From positions 3,714,601 to 3,778,600 of the forward strand of contig NZ_OY762276.1 of assembly GCF_963665445.1 (NCBI RefSeq): 64,000 nt of DNA, given 5' to 3'. Each line of letters opens with the position of its first letter. The stretch's first letter is position 1. The translations under genes and the position numbers were made by a program. Below the pieces are notes generated by a model. The model was not told where the DNA came from and made no database searches. It was given only the letters and a program-made list of their open reading frames with translations. Origin of the DNA: an uncultured Desulfobulbus sp. Its GTDB lineage: Bacteria; Desulfobacterota; Desulfobulbia; Desulfobulbales; Desulfobulbaceae. Below are positions 1-8,757 of this stretch, in pieces.

Positions 1-39
1 GCGGCGCCCAGCAAGCGAACACCTTGTCAAAAAATCCTG

Positions 40-303
40 AAACTTCATAACCTCACCCCATGCAGGGAAGCCCCCCTGTTCATATCCATGGCATTGACAC
101 ATCCTAAAATCTGACTACTTTCCAACCTCAGCTCAAGGCCCTGCTTTTGAGATCCCTCACATTCGTTCGGAATGACATCGATATTGCGGGTCCCTCCGAG
201 GAGTATCGCGCCACCCCGGGTGTCATCTCGACCAAAGGGAGAGATCTCATCTCGTCAAGCTGAGTTTTCGTGGGAATCATTTCCTAAAAAAAACTTCATA
301 ACC
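40..303. repeat. 13-bp direct repeats flanking a copy of dispersed repeat A
   Basis: AAACTTCATAACC occurs at 40-52 and again at 291-303, on either side of repeat A copy 1. A perfect 13-base match 251 bp apart is unlikely by chance in non-coding DNA. It could be a target-site duplication left by insertion of the intervening segment, or part of a larger repeat unit. The other two copies of repeat A show no comparable flanking duplication, so the insertion reading is tentative. Confidence 0.45.
125..279 (+). repeat. Dispersed intergenic repeat A, copy 1
   Basis: About 155 bp sharing a long, nearly identical core with 13963-14116 and 18450-18579. The core runs GAGATCCCTCACATTCGTTC, then an ATGACATCGAT block, then TGTCATCTCG and a GAG-TT-CG-TGG end. 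It lies in the first 335 bases, which contain no gene, just downstream of the korB-like gene. Frames through it give peptides of the NECEGS type seen as spurious proteins in many genomes (from memory), so it is better read as a non-coding dispersed element. Confidence 0.8.
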
Positions 304-335
304 GCTTGCCTTCAGCGGTCATCCATACCCTTTGC

Positions 336-1388
336 CTAGCGGTATCCCTCGTTGATCCCCGCCAGCACAGCGCTGCCTGGGCAGAGATCCGACTCGCGCA
401 GACTGTTGAGCGGTTTTTCGCTGGTATTGAGGATATCGTGGGTATCCTCGGACTCGGGATTGACGTAGAGAACACCGGTGAGAATCATCCCCTCCGCCTT
501 ATGATCCTCCAAATTGTCGATGGCCTGGCGACGGTCGGTTACATCGGGGGCGTTCTCATGTTTGTGCAGATGGATCACCGAGTCATCGTGGAGCACCACC
601 TCCTGATCGATATCGTCATCGTATTCCGTGGTGATGGACTGGCGGAAGGGGACAAAATCAAAGGTGTTGGTGGCCTCGCTGTGCTCCCGCACCCAATGAT
701 AGCTCTTGGTCGACTCCGGATTGTTGTTAAAGGTCACGCAGGGGGAGATCACATCGATGAAGGAGAGCCCCTTGTGCGACAGACCCGCCTTGATCAAGGG
801 GACCAGTTGCTTCTTGTCACCGGAAAAACTGCGGGCCACGAATCCGGCGCCTAGCTGTATGGCCAGTTCGCAGAGATCTATGGATTCGAGCACATTGACG
901 CTGCCCTTCTTGCTTTTACTGCCCTTGTCGGCGGTGGCCGAATACTGCCCCTTGGTGAGCCCGTAACAGCCGTTGTTCATCACGATGTAGAGCATGTTGA
1001 GGTTGCGCCGCACCGCATGGGTAAACTGGCCCATGCCGATGGAGGCGGTGTCGCCGTCGCCGGAAACGCCCAGGTAGATCAGGTCGCGATTGGCCATGTT
1101 GGCGCCTGTGGCAATGGAGGGCATGCGCCCGTGCACCGAGTTGAAACCGTGCGACTTCCCGAGGAAATAGGCCGGCGTCTTGGACGAGCAGCCGATTCCG
1201 GACATTTTGACCACCCGGTGCGGCGGAATGGAGAGCTCGAAGCAGGCCTGTATGATGGCGTTGCAGATCGAATCATGGCCGCAGCCGGCACAGAGCGTGG
1301 AGATACCGCCCTCGTAGTCGCGGCGGCTGTACCCGGCCTCATTGGGCTGCAGCTCGGGATGGCGAAAGGTCGGTCGTTGAAAGGTCAT
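336..1388 (-). CDS. korB: 2-oxoacid:ferredoxin oxidoreductase, beta subunit (KorB-like)
   Basis: Thiamine-diphosphate-binding subunit of a 2-oxoacid:ferredoxin oxidoreductase, which decarboxylates a 2-oxoacid (probably 2-oxoglutarate) to its acyl-CoA and reduces ferredoxin. The 350-residue protein has the LCAGCGHD cysteine motif (C33, C36) and the ThDP/Mg motif GDGDTASIG at about 110-118 followed by the usual MNNGCYGLTKGQ stretch. It is the last gene of a three-gene operon; its ATG overlaps the stop of the gamma-alpha gene by four bases (1385-1388), which implies translational coupling. The C-terminal ~70 residues are acidic and less conserved-looking. Substrate choice between 2-oxoglutarate and other 2-oxoacids cannot be read from sequence alone. 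Confidence 0.88.
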   Translation of the reverse strand: MTFQRPTFRHPELQPNEAGYSRRDYEGGISTLCAGCGHDSICNAIIQACFELSIPPHRVVKMSGIGCSSKTPAYFLGKSHGFNSVHGRMPSIATGANMANRDLIYLGVSGDGDTASIGMGQFTHAVRRNLNMLYIVMNNGCYGLTKGQYSATADKGSKSKKGSVNVLESIDLCELAIQLGAGFVARSFSGDKKQLVPLIKAGLSHKGLSFIDVISPCVTFNNNPESTKSYHWVREHSEATNTFDFVPFRQSITTEYDDDIDQEVVLHDDSVIHLHKHENAPDVTDRRQAIDNLEDHKAEGMILTGVLYVNPESEDTHDILNTSEKPLNSLRESDLCPGSAVLAGINEGYR

Positions 1389-3238
1389 TGCGCACCTCCA
1401 TGGGCAGCGAGCTGCTGCTTGGTAATGCCGAGTTCGCCCAGCGCCTTTTCCAGGGCGCGAACCAGAAAACGGCTGGCCACGGGCAAACCGTCGTAGCAGC
1501 CGATGTGGATCAGCTTCTGCGCCGGCAGCCCGCCCTCGTTGATCAACAGGGTCCGCATCTGGCCATCGCGGTTCTGTTCGATCACGAACACCAATTCATG
1601 GTTGTTGATGAAGTCAACCACCTCCTGCTGAAAGGGGAAGGCCCGCAGGCGCATGGTGTTGATATCGATCCCCCGCTGGTGCAGCATGTCGACCGCCTCA
1701 TAGGCCGAAGGGGCGGTGCTGCCGTAAAAAATCGCCCCCAGGCGGGCCTGAGAAAAGGGCATCTTGATCCGCGCCAGGGGCAAGAGCCTCTTGGCGGTTT
1801 CCCACTTGAGCAAGAGCCGCTCCATGTTGGCCACATAGGCCGCGCTGTTCTCGGTGTAGGCGGAGTATTCGTCGCGGGAGGTACCACGGGTGAAGTAGAC
1901 GCCCTTTTCCGGATGGGTGCCGGGGAGGGTCCGGTAGCAGATGCCGTCGCCATCGATGTCTTTGTACCGGCCCCAACGGGTGGTCAGGGCATCCAGCTGC
2001 TCGGCATCGAGCACCTTGCCCCGATCGTAGGTCCGCTCCGGGTCCCAGCTGAGCGGTGGGCCGAAGTGGTCGTTCATGCCCAGATCGAGATCGCTCATCA
2101 CCATCACCGGGGTCTGCAGCCGCTCGGCCAGGTCGAAGGCATCGGCGGTCATCTCGAAGCATTCGCGCGGATCGCAGGGAAACAGCAACGGATGCTTGGT
2201 ATCGCCGTGGGAGGCATAGGCACAGGCCAGGACATCGGATTGCTGGGTGCGGGTAGGCATACCGGTGGAAGGACCGGTCCGCTGCACATTGACCAGCACC
2301 GCCGGAATTTCACCAAAATAGGCCAGGCCGAGAAACTCGCTCATCAGGGAGATGCCGGGGCCTGAGGTGGCGGTAAAGGAGCGGGCACCGTTCCAGGACG
2401 CGCCGATGACGATACCGATGGCCGCCAACTCGTCTTCCGCCTGGACAATGGCGGCCTTGATCCGGCCGGTTTCCGGATCGATACGAAATTTTTCCGCGAA
2501 CCGGCCAAAGGCCTCGACCACCGAGGTGGAAGGGGTGATGGGATACCAGCCGACCACGGTGGCCCCGGCATAGATCGCCCCGAGTGCGGCGGCACTGTTG
2601 CCGTCCATGATGATCGAATCCCCGACTTGATCGGAACGCTGCACCTTGAGTTTGCAGGTTTTGGGATGATGCTCCCGGGCGTAGTTGAAGCCCAGCTCGA
2701 GGGCCTGAATGTTGGGTTCGGCCAGCTTGGGATTTTTGCGGAACTGCCTGGTGAGCGAGTCGATCAACACCTGCAGCTCCATCTCCAGGAGTGCCGCCAA
2801 TACGCCGACATAAATAATGTTTTTCAGCAACGGACGCATGCGTGGGTTTGCAAAGGTCTCATTGCAAAGGGTAGTGAGCGGAATGCCGATAACGGTGATA
2901 TCGTTGCGCTGAAAATCCTCGGGCAGGGGTTTTGAACTGTCATGGAGGAAGTAACCGCCGGGAGCCAGGGTATCATAGTCCTGGCGCAGGGTCTGGCCGT
3001 TGACCGCCACCACCATGTCGATGTCACCGCGACGGCCGACATAGCCCTGTTCGTTGACCCGCACCTCGTACCAGGTCGGCAACCCCTGGATATTGGAGGG
3101 GAAGATATTCTTTGGGCTGACCGGCACTCCCATACGAAAGACGGCCTTGGCAAAGAGGTTGTTGGCGCTGGCCGAACCCGAGCCGTTGACATTGGCAAAA
3201 CGGATCACAAAATCGTTAACGCCTTGCAACTGTTTCAT
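1385..3238 (-). CDS. korA: 2-oxoacid:ferredoxin oxidoreductase, fused gamma-alpha subunit (KorA-like)
   Basis: A 617-residue fusion of the gamma domain (about residues 1-185, starting MKQLQGVNDFVIRFANVNG) and the alpha/pyrimidine-binding domain (from about 215, with the GWYPITPSTSVVEAF motif). Gamma-alpha fusion is typical of KorA-type enzymes. I start it at the ATG at 3236-3238 rather than 28 codons upstream: that ATG overlaps the stop of the preceding flavoprotein gene in an ATGA arrangement, and the extra residues do not resemble the family. It forms the catalytic complex with the beta subunit encoded next. The GltD-like protein upstream would connect the complex to NAD(P)H. Confidence 0.88.
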   Translation of the reverse strand: MKQLQGVNDFVIRFANVNGSGSASANNLFAKAVFRMGVPVSPKNIFPSNIQGLPTWYEVRVNEQGYVGRRGDIDMVVAVNGQTLRQDYDTLAPGGYFLHDSSKPLPEDFQRNDITVIGIPLTTLCNETFANPRMRPLLKNIIYVGVLAALLEMELQVLIDSLTRQFRKNPKLAEPNIQALELGFNYAREHHPKTCKLKVQRSDQVGDSIIMDGNSAAALGAIYAGATVVGWYPITPSTSVVEAFGRFAEKFRIDPETGRIKAAIVQAEDELAAIGIVIGASWNGARSFTATSGPGISLMSEFLGLAYFGEIPAVLVNVQRTGPSTGMPTRTQQSDVLACAYASHGDTKHPLLFPCDPRECFEMTADAFDLAERLQTPVMVMSDLDLGMNDHFGPPLSWDPERTYDRGKVLDAEQLDALTTRWGRYKDIDGDGICYRTLPGTHPEKGVYFTRGTSRDEYSAYTENSAAYVANMERLLLKWETAKRLLPLARIKMPFSQARLGAIFYGSTAPSAYEAVDMLHQRGIDINTMRLRAFPFQQEVVDFINNHELVFVIEQNRDGQMRTLLINEGGLPAQKLIHIGCYDGLPVASRFLVRALEKALGELGITKQQLAAHGGAQ

Positions 3239-5028
3239 ATTTGTCCTGCCTGTGCTGAATGATAAAGAAATTTTTGCATCTCCCAGGCCGAGGTCGGACA
3301 GCGCTCGGCACAGATGCCGCAATGGAGGCAGACGTTCTCATCCTTGACCATGACCCGACCGGTGGAAAGCGGACCGGAGACGTACAACCCCTGCTCCAGG
3401 TTATTTGCCGGAGCCTTCAAGCGGGAGCGTACCTCCTCCTCGGTGCCGTTGTCGACAAAATTGATGCAGCTCTCCGGGCAGGCATCGACGCAGCCGTCGC
3501 ACTCGATGCAGAGGTCGGCATGGAACACGGTCTGCACATCGCAGTTCAGGCAGCGCAGGGACTCGGTCTGGCCGATCTGCCGGTCAAAGCCGAGTTCGAC
3601 CTCGAGCAGCCTGTCTTTCAAGGTCTTGGCCTTGGCCAGCATCGGCACGGCCTGTCGATTGATTTCGCTCACCTGATTATGGTAGAGCCAGTCATGCACC
3701 CCCATCTTCTGGCCGGCGAAATCGAGCATCGGCGCCGGTCGCTCGGTGAGCGGTCGCCCCAGGCACAACAGGTGGATGGAGATCGCCGCCTCATGCCCAT
3801 GGGCCACGGCGGTGATGATGTTGCGCGGGCCAAAGGCGGCGTCGCCTCCGAAAAAGACCCTGGGCTGGGTGGATTGGAGCGTCAGCGGATCGAGCTTGGG
3901 CAGTCCCTGCTCGGTGAATTCGACCCCGGCATCCGCCTCGATGAAGGGAAAGGCGTTAAGCTGCCCCACCGCCAGCAGGACCTCGTCGCATGCCATGAAC
4001 ACCGGTTCCTCGCCGGTGGAACGCAGCTGCCTTTTTCCACCCTCGTCATAAACCGCCTCGACCCGGTCAAAGTGCATGCCGACCAACCGGCCGTTTTCAA
4101 TGACGAATTCCAGCGGCACATGGTTATCGAAGATCGGTACATCCTCGTGCACGGCCTCCTCGATCTCCCAGGGAGAGGCCTTCATCTCCTCCTTAGGCGA
4201 CCGCACCACCACCCGGACCTCCTCTCCCCCCAGGCGGCGAGCCGTGCGGCAGCAGTCCATGGCAGTATTGCCGCCCCCCAGGACCAGCACCCGCCTGCCG
4301 ATGGCGTTGACATGACCGAAAACGACACCGGCCAGCCAGTCGATGCCCACATGAATCCAGGCATCGCCTGCCTCGCGGCCGGGCAGATTGGGCAGATCCC
4401 GTCCCCGGGGAGCACCGCTGCCGATGAAGACCGCGTCATAGTCCTGGGCGAGCATGGCCTTCAGGCTTTCGACCCGATGGTTGAAATGGGTCGTCACCCC
4501 CATGTCGAGGATATAGTCGACCTCCGTTGCCAGCACCGTTTCCGGCAGGCGGAACGAGGGCAGCTGGCTGCGCATGAAGCCGCCACCCTTTTCCTGATCG
4601 TCATAGAGATCGATCTCGTAACCAAGCGGCATCAGGTCGCGGGCAACGGTCAGCGAGGCGGGCCCGGCCCCGATCAGGGCGATGCGTTTGCCGTTTTTCT
4701 CCGCGGGAATCTGCGGCATGAGCAAGGCTACATCATCGCGATTGTCGGCACAGAGCCGTTTCAAGCGGCAGATGGCCACCGGCTCCTTTTCCACCCGTCC
4801 GCGGCGGCAGGCCGGCTCGCAGGGACGGTCGCACACCCGGCCGAGCACACCGGGAAAGACGTTGGAGGACCAGTTGAGCATATAGGCCTCGGTGTAGCGT
4901 TTCTCACTGATCAGGCGAATATACTCCGGCACCGGGGTATGGGCGGGACAGGCGAACTGGCAGTCGATCACCTTGTGGAAATATTGTGGATCCTCAAGAT
5001 CTGTCGGTTTCAAGGGATTGCGCTCCAA
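3235..5028 (-). CDS. GltD-like NAD(P)/FAD oxidoreductase with added 2[4Fe-4S] ferredoxin domain
   Basis: A 597-residue flavoprotein resembling the glutamate synthase small subunit. Seen in order: an N-terminal Fe-S region (C23, C27, C66, C70, C74), an FAD-binding GAGPAS at 120-125, an NAD(P)-binding VLVLGGGNTAMDCC, and a C-terminal pair of 4Fe-4S motifs (CIECDGCVDACP near 507 and CLHCGICAERCP near 567). It is first in the operon with the korA/korB-like genes, so it probably passes electrons between their ferredoxin centres and NAD(P)H rather than making glutamate. The start codon is a TTG (5026-5028): an in-frame stop lies just upstream, no in-frame ATG occurs until residue 50, and no good ribosome-binding site is visible. 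Confidence 0.85.
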   Translation of the reverse strand: MERNPLKPTDLEDPQYFHKVIDCQFACPAHTPVPEYIRLISEKRYTEAYMLNWSSNVFPGVLGRVCDRPCEPACRRGRVEKEPVAICRLKRLCADNRDDVALLMPQIPAEKNGKRIALIGAGPASLTVARDLMPLGYEIDLYDDQEKGGGFMRSQLPSFRLPETVLATEVDYILDMGVTTHFNHRVESLKAMLAQDYDAVFIGSGAPRGRDLPNLPGREAGDAWIHVGIDWLAGVVFGHVNAIGRRVLVLGGGNTAMDCCRTARRLGGEEVRVVVRSPKEEMKASPWEIEEAVHEDVPIFDNHVPLEFVIENGRLVGMHFDRVEAVYDEGGKRQLRSTGEEPVFMACDEVLLAVGQLNAFPFIEADAGVEFTEQGLPKLDPLTLQSTQPRVFFGGDAAFGPRNIITAVAHGHEAAISIHLLCLGRPLTERPAPMLDFAGQKMGVHDWLYHNQVSEINRQAVPMLAKAKTLKDRLLEVELGFDRQIGQTESLRCLNCDVQTVFHADLCIECDGCVDACPESCINFVDNGTEEEVRSRLKAPANNLEQGLYVSGPLSTGRVMVKDENVCLHCGICAERCPTSAWEMQKFLYHSAQAGQI

Positions 5029-5224
5029 GTTTTTTTACGGAAAACGATCACTGAAGTAAACAGGAATAATTACTATGCCTGCAGAATAGAAAAAAAGGGG
5101 CGACAAAGAAAGGCTTTTTTCAATCTTTTTAACGGCAAACATTGCAATGGCAGCCCAGATATGCCACCATCGTACCCATATGAAAATATTGCTCAACACC
5201 TGTGATGCCACAGTATCCCCTACT

Positions 5225-6238
5225 ATGCGTAATTTCCCCCTTCTCCTCAAAATCCTGTCGTTGATAGGCCTCATTGCCGCCATCGACTTGCCCGCCTGGG
5301 GGCAGCCCACCAATCCCCCCAAAATTCTCGTGGTCCACAGCTACCATCAGGACCAACAGGAACATGTGGTGGAGATGGACAAGGGCATTGCCGAGGCTCT
5401 GCACGGGGTCGACTGCCAGCTTCGCTCCTACTACATGGACACCAAACGTCGGACCGATGAGGCGTGGAAGCGGACCGCAGGCAATGAAGCCAAGAAGATT
5501 GTTGCCCAGTATCGCCCCGATGTAGTCATTGCCATGGACGACAACGCCCAGAAATACTTTGCCAGGGGGTATGCCGGTCAACCCGGTCCACCCTGGTTCG
5601 TCTTCAGCGGCGTGAACAAGGATCCCGGAGAATACGGCTACCCGGCCGTCAATGTGACCGGCGTACTCGAGCGACCCAATGTCCTGGAAAGCGTTGCCCT
5701 GCTCTTGAAAATCCAACCCCAGGTGAAGCGGTTGTTGATCATGGCGGACAAGTCGGCCACCACCGACCCCCTGGTTGACTACTGCAAGACCCTCTCCCTG
5801 CCGGTGACCGTGGTCGCCTACGAACAACCCCTGACCCTTGCCCAGTGGACCAAGGCCCTCGACACCTACCACGAGCAGGTCGATGCGGTGGGTTTGTACG
5901 TCCTGCGCACCATCACCCGCAGTGCAACCGACCCCACCAAGGTCCCCGAACAGGAGTTGATCGGCATGATCAACCAGACCTACCACCTGCCCACGGTGGG
6001 ATTTTTCGACAGTGCGGCCGAGTCCGGGGTTCTGTGCGCAGTTTCGGTTTCCATGCGCGAACAGGGCGAGGCGGCCGGACGCATCGCCAAGGATCTGCTG
6101 GCCGGAAAACGGCCTGCAGACTTTGCGGTACGACCGACCGATCAGGGACGTATCCAGCTCAATCTGGAGACAGCCGAGCATCTCGGTATCCAGATCCCCT
6201 ACAGCATCATCAAACGTGCCGAAGTCGTTATTCACTAA
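5225..6238 (+). CDS. ABC-type periplasmic substrate-binding protein, orphan (ABC_sub_bind type)
   Basis: Exported binding protein of 337 residues. From the chosen ATG at 5225 the protein begins with a typical signal peptide (MRNFPLLLKILSLIG...) and then the KILVVHSYHQDQQ start common to this binding-protein family; earlier ATGs at 5147 and 5180 would spoil the signal. None of these starts has a strong ribosome-binding site. Features such as VIAMDDNAQKYFA, NVTGVLERPN and LLIMADKSATTDP fit a two-lobed fold. There is no permease or ATPase gene; instead a hybrid sensor kinase starts 4 bp downstream, so this protein most likely delivers a ligand signal to that kinase. The ligand is unknown. Confidence 0.82.
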   Translation: MRNFPLLLKILSLIGLIAAIDLPAWGQPTNPPKILVVHSYHQDQQEHVVEMDKGIAEALHGVDCQLRSYYMDTKRRTDEAWKRTAGNEAKKIVAQYRPDVVIAMDDNAQKYFARGYAGQPGPPWFVFSGVNKDPGEYGYPAVNVTGVLERPNVLESVALLLKIQPQVKRLLIMADKSATTDPLVDYCKTLSLPVTVVAYEQPLTLAQWTKALDTYHEQVDAVGLYVLRTITRSATDPTKVPEQELIGMINQTYHLPTVGFFDSAAESGVLCAVSVSMREQGEAAGRIAKDLLAGKRPADFAVRPTDQGRIQLNLETAEHLGIQIPYSIIKRAEVVIH

Positions 6239-6242
6239 CCCA

Positions 6243-8642
6243 ATGCGCCCCGGACTGAGCAAAAAAATCCTGTTCCCAACCCTGGTGATCATCACCGCCG
6301 GATTGGTGGCGGTCCTGGTAATGGAGCACTGGAATGCCCGCGTCATCGTCCGCCAGGAACTGAGTAAACGCCTCAACCGGGAAGTGGCCCTCTCCGCCAA
6401 ACTGATCGACAACTGGCTCCAGGCACGACTGATCGACCTCACGGCCTGGTCGCGCCAGGATGTCCTGATCGAGGCGCTCACCGAAGGCGGCTATTACGGT
6501 CGCAGCGCACGTCAGGGGGCGCAAGAACTGCTGGACACACTCAAAACCGGCTATCAGCAGTACGAGAGTATTTTCCTTGCCAACCCTCAGGGGCAACTCG
6601 TCGCCTTCACCCCGGAAAAAAATCGCACCAACCTCACGATTCATCTGGCGGACCGCCCCTATTTCCAGCAGGCACTTCGCGGCGAGACAGTAATTTCCGA
6701 CATCCTCGTCAGCCGCTTTTCCGAACAAACAACCTTTACCGTGGCCGCACCGATCATGGCAGGAGGATCGGTGGTCGGGGTGCTGGGCGGCGTTATCGAC
6801 TTCTCGATGTTCAACGCCATTTTCCTCAAGGATTTTAGGTTGAAGCAGTATGGCTACGCCTTTCTCATCGACGGCAAACGCCAACTCCTCGGCAGCTCGA
6901 GCAACAACGCCGAAATTCTCGCCGATCCGGCTTACGCCGATGTGCTGAAACACATTGCAAACACCGACCACGGCCAATTCAGACACACCGAAGAAAATGG
7001 TGGCATGCTCACGGTCTTTCAACACCTGCAACGCACCGACTGGACCTTTGTCATCGATCAGGCCATCGATGAAACCCTGGAGCCGCTCGGCCGGATTTTT
7101 CACATCAACACCATCGGCGCAGGGATCATCCTGCTGATCCTCTCCGCCATTATCGTGATCCTGTTCCACCAGATCATTGTCCAGCGGCTCCATGAGATGC
7201 TTCGGGTGACCCTCACCGTTCGCCAAGGAGATTTTTCCCAGCGGATCCATCGTCCAGGGGGCAGCCCGGATGAGATCACCGAGTTGACCGATTCCTTCAA
7301 TGCCATGATCGAGCAGCTGGACAAAACCGTGGGGACGCTCAACGAGGAAATTCGGGTGCGCCGGGATACCGAAGCCGCCCTGGCCCATCACCAGGAAAAC
7401 CTGGAACAGATCATTGCCCAGCGCAGCCTCGAGTTGCAAAGAGAGATCAATGAGCGGCAAAAGGCAGAGGAGCGGCTTGTCAGAGCGGAAAAGCTGGAGA
7501 TGATCGGTACCTTGGCCGGCGGCGTGGCCCACGACTTGAACAACATCCTCTCCGGTATCGTCAGCTATCCGGACCTGCTGCTGCTGAACCTGCCACCGGA
7601 CAGTCCGCTCTACCAGCCCCTGCAGACGATCAAGAGCTCCGGCGAGAAGGCGGCAACCATTGTCCAGGACCTGCTCACCCTGGCACGTCGCGGGGTCACG
7701 ATTCGGGAACCGGTCAAGCTCAACAGCCTGATCGCCGACTACCTGACCAGCCCCGAATTCCACCTGCTCCAGTCCAATCACCCGGGGCTACGAGTCAAGA
7801 CTGACTTCGCTCCCGATCTGTTGACGATCCAGGGATCGCCGGTGCACCTGGCCAAAACAATCATGAACCTGGTAGCCAACGCGGCCGAATCCATGGAACA
7901 GGGTGGGGCATTACGCATCCGCACCGAAAACCGCTATGTGGACAGCTCGCTCAAGCTCTATGAGAAAATCGGTCAGGGGGATTACGTGGTGCTGGAAGTG
8001 AAGGATCAGGGGTGCGGCATCAACGAGGAGGATCTGGATAAAATATTTGAGCCCTTCTACACCAGCAAGAGGATGGGAACCAGCGGCACCGGCCTGGGCA
8101 TGGCGGTGGTTTGGGGCACGGTCAAGGACCATGACGGCTACATCGACTGTGAAAGCACCGTGGGCAGCGGCACCACCTTTACCCTCTACTTTCCAGTCAC
8201 CGCCCGTAGCCACAGTCGCCAGGTTGAGGAGACGAGTCTCGAGGATTGCCGGGGACAGGGGGAACACATCCTGGTGGTTGACGATATTGCCGAGCAACGG
8301 GAAATCGCCGCGAACATTCTCAGCCAGCTCGGCTACACCGTCACCACCGCTCCAGACGGCTCGGAGGCCCTTGCCCTGGTCGGCAAAGAAAAATTCGATT
8401 TGATCCTGTTGGATATGATCCTTGGCACGGATACGGACGGGCTGGATATCTACCGCCGGATCATCGAGCTGGTCCCTGACCAGCGGGCCATCATCACCAG
8501 TGGTTTTTCCCAAACCGACCGCGTTGCCGAGGCAATTCGCCTGGGCGTGGGTCAGTATATCAAAAAACCGTATATGATCAGCAACCTCGGACTGGCAATC
8601 CGAAAAGAGTTGGCCCGCAAGCGAAACCCAACCAGAGCATAA
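6243..8642 (+). CDS. Hybrid histidine kinase: Cache sensor, HAMP, kinase, receiver
   Basis: A 799-residue membrane sensor kinase. The ATG at 6243 gives an N-terminal membrane segment (about 8-28), a periplasmic dCache-like region, a second membrane segment at about 291-312, HAMP, a coiled coil, the phosphoacceptor histidine H430 in GGVAHDLNNILS, an ATPase domain (NLVANAAES, GTGLGMAVVWG), and a C-terminal receiver with D724 in LILLDMILG. The longer open frame upstream overlaps the binding-protein gene in another frame and is not used. It starts 4 bp after the periplasmic binding protein gene, so the two probably form one sensory unit. No separate response regulator lies beside it; output beyond the attached receiver is unknown. 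Confidence 0.9.
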   Translation: MRPGLSKKILFPTLVIITAGLVAVLVMEHWNARVIVRQELSKRLNREVALSAKLIDNWLQARLIDLTAWSRQDVLIEALTEGGYYGRSARQGAQELLDTLKTGYQQYESIFLANPQGQLVAFTPEKNRTNLTIHLADRPYFQQALRGETVISDILVSRFSEQTTFTVAAPIMAGGSVVGVLGGVIDFSMFNAIFLKDFRLKQYGYAFLIDGKRQLLGSSSNNAEILADPAYADVLKHIANTDHGQFRHTEENGGMLTVFQHLQRTDWTFVIDQAIDETLEPLGRIFHINTIGAGIILLILSAIIVILFHQIIVQRLHEMLRVTLTVRQGDFSQRIHRPGGSPDEITELTDSFNAMIEQLDKTVGTLNEEIRVRRDTEAALAHHQENLEQIIAQRSLELQREINERQKAEERLVRAEKLEMIGTLAGGVAHDLNNILSGIVSYPDLLLLNLPPDSPLYQPLQTIKSSGEKAATIVQDLLTLARRGVTIREPVKLNSLIADYLTSPEFHLLQSNHPGLRVKTDFAPDLLTIQGSPVHLAKTIMNLVANAAESMEQGGALRIRTENRYVDSSLKLYEKIGQGDYVVLEVKDQGCGINEEDLDKIFEPFYTSKRMGTSGTGLGMAVVWGTVKDHDGYIDCESTVGSGTTFTLYFPVTARSHSRQVEETSLEDCRGQGEHILVVDDIAEQREIAANILSQLGYTVTTAPDGSEALALVGKEKFDLILLDMILGTDTDGLDIYRRIIELVPDQRAIITSGFSQTDRVAEAIRLGVGQYIKKPYMISNLGLAIRKELARKRNPTRA

Positions 8643-8705
8643 ATCGCGGGCATGGCCCGCTTCTCCCGTGAAATCCGGGTTGCAGGAGCGGGCCATGTCC
8701 GCGAT
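8643..8705. terminator. Strong stem-loop between convergent genes
   Basis: Two 19-base arms (8643-8661 and 8687-8705) pair fully apart from one G-U, with a 25-base loop containing a small inner CCCG/CGGG stem. It starts right after the stop of the hybrid kinase and lies before the convergent nifA stop. There is no good T-tract directly after it, so it may act as a 3' end-stabilising or bidirectional terminator structure. Confidence 0.6.
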
Positions 8706-8757
8706 ACGCTTCTTAGCAACACATGTTTTTCATGTATCTTTCCTTTTTACCAAGCTA

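Noticed and set aside
3259..5205. 648-codon plus-strand open frame
   Set aside because: Antisense to the GltD-like gene, whose cofactor motifs are intact. No domain of its own.
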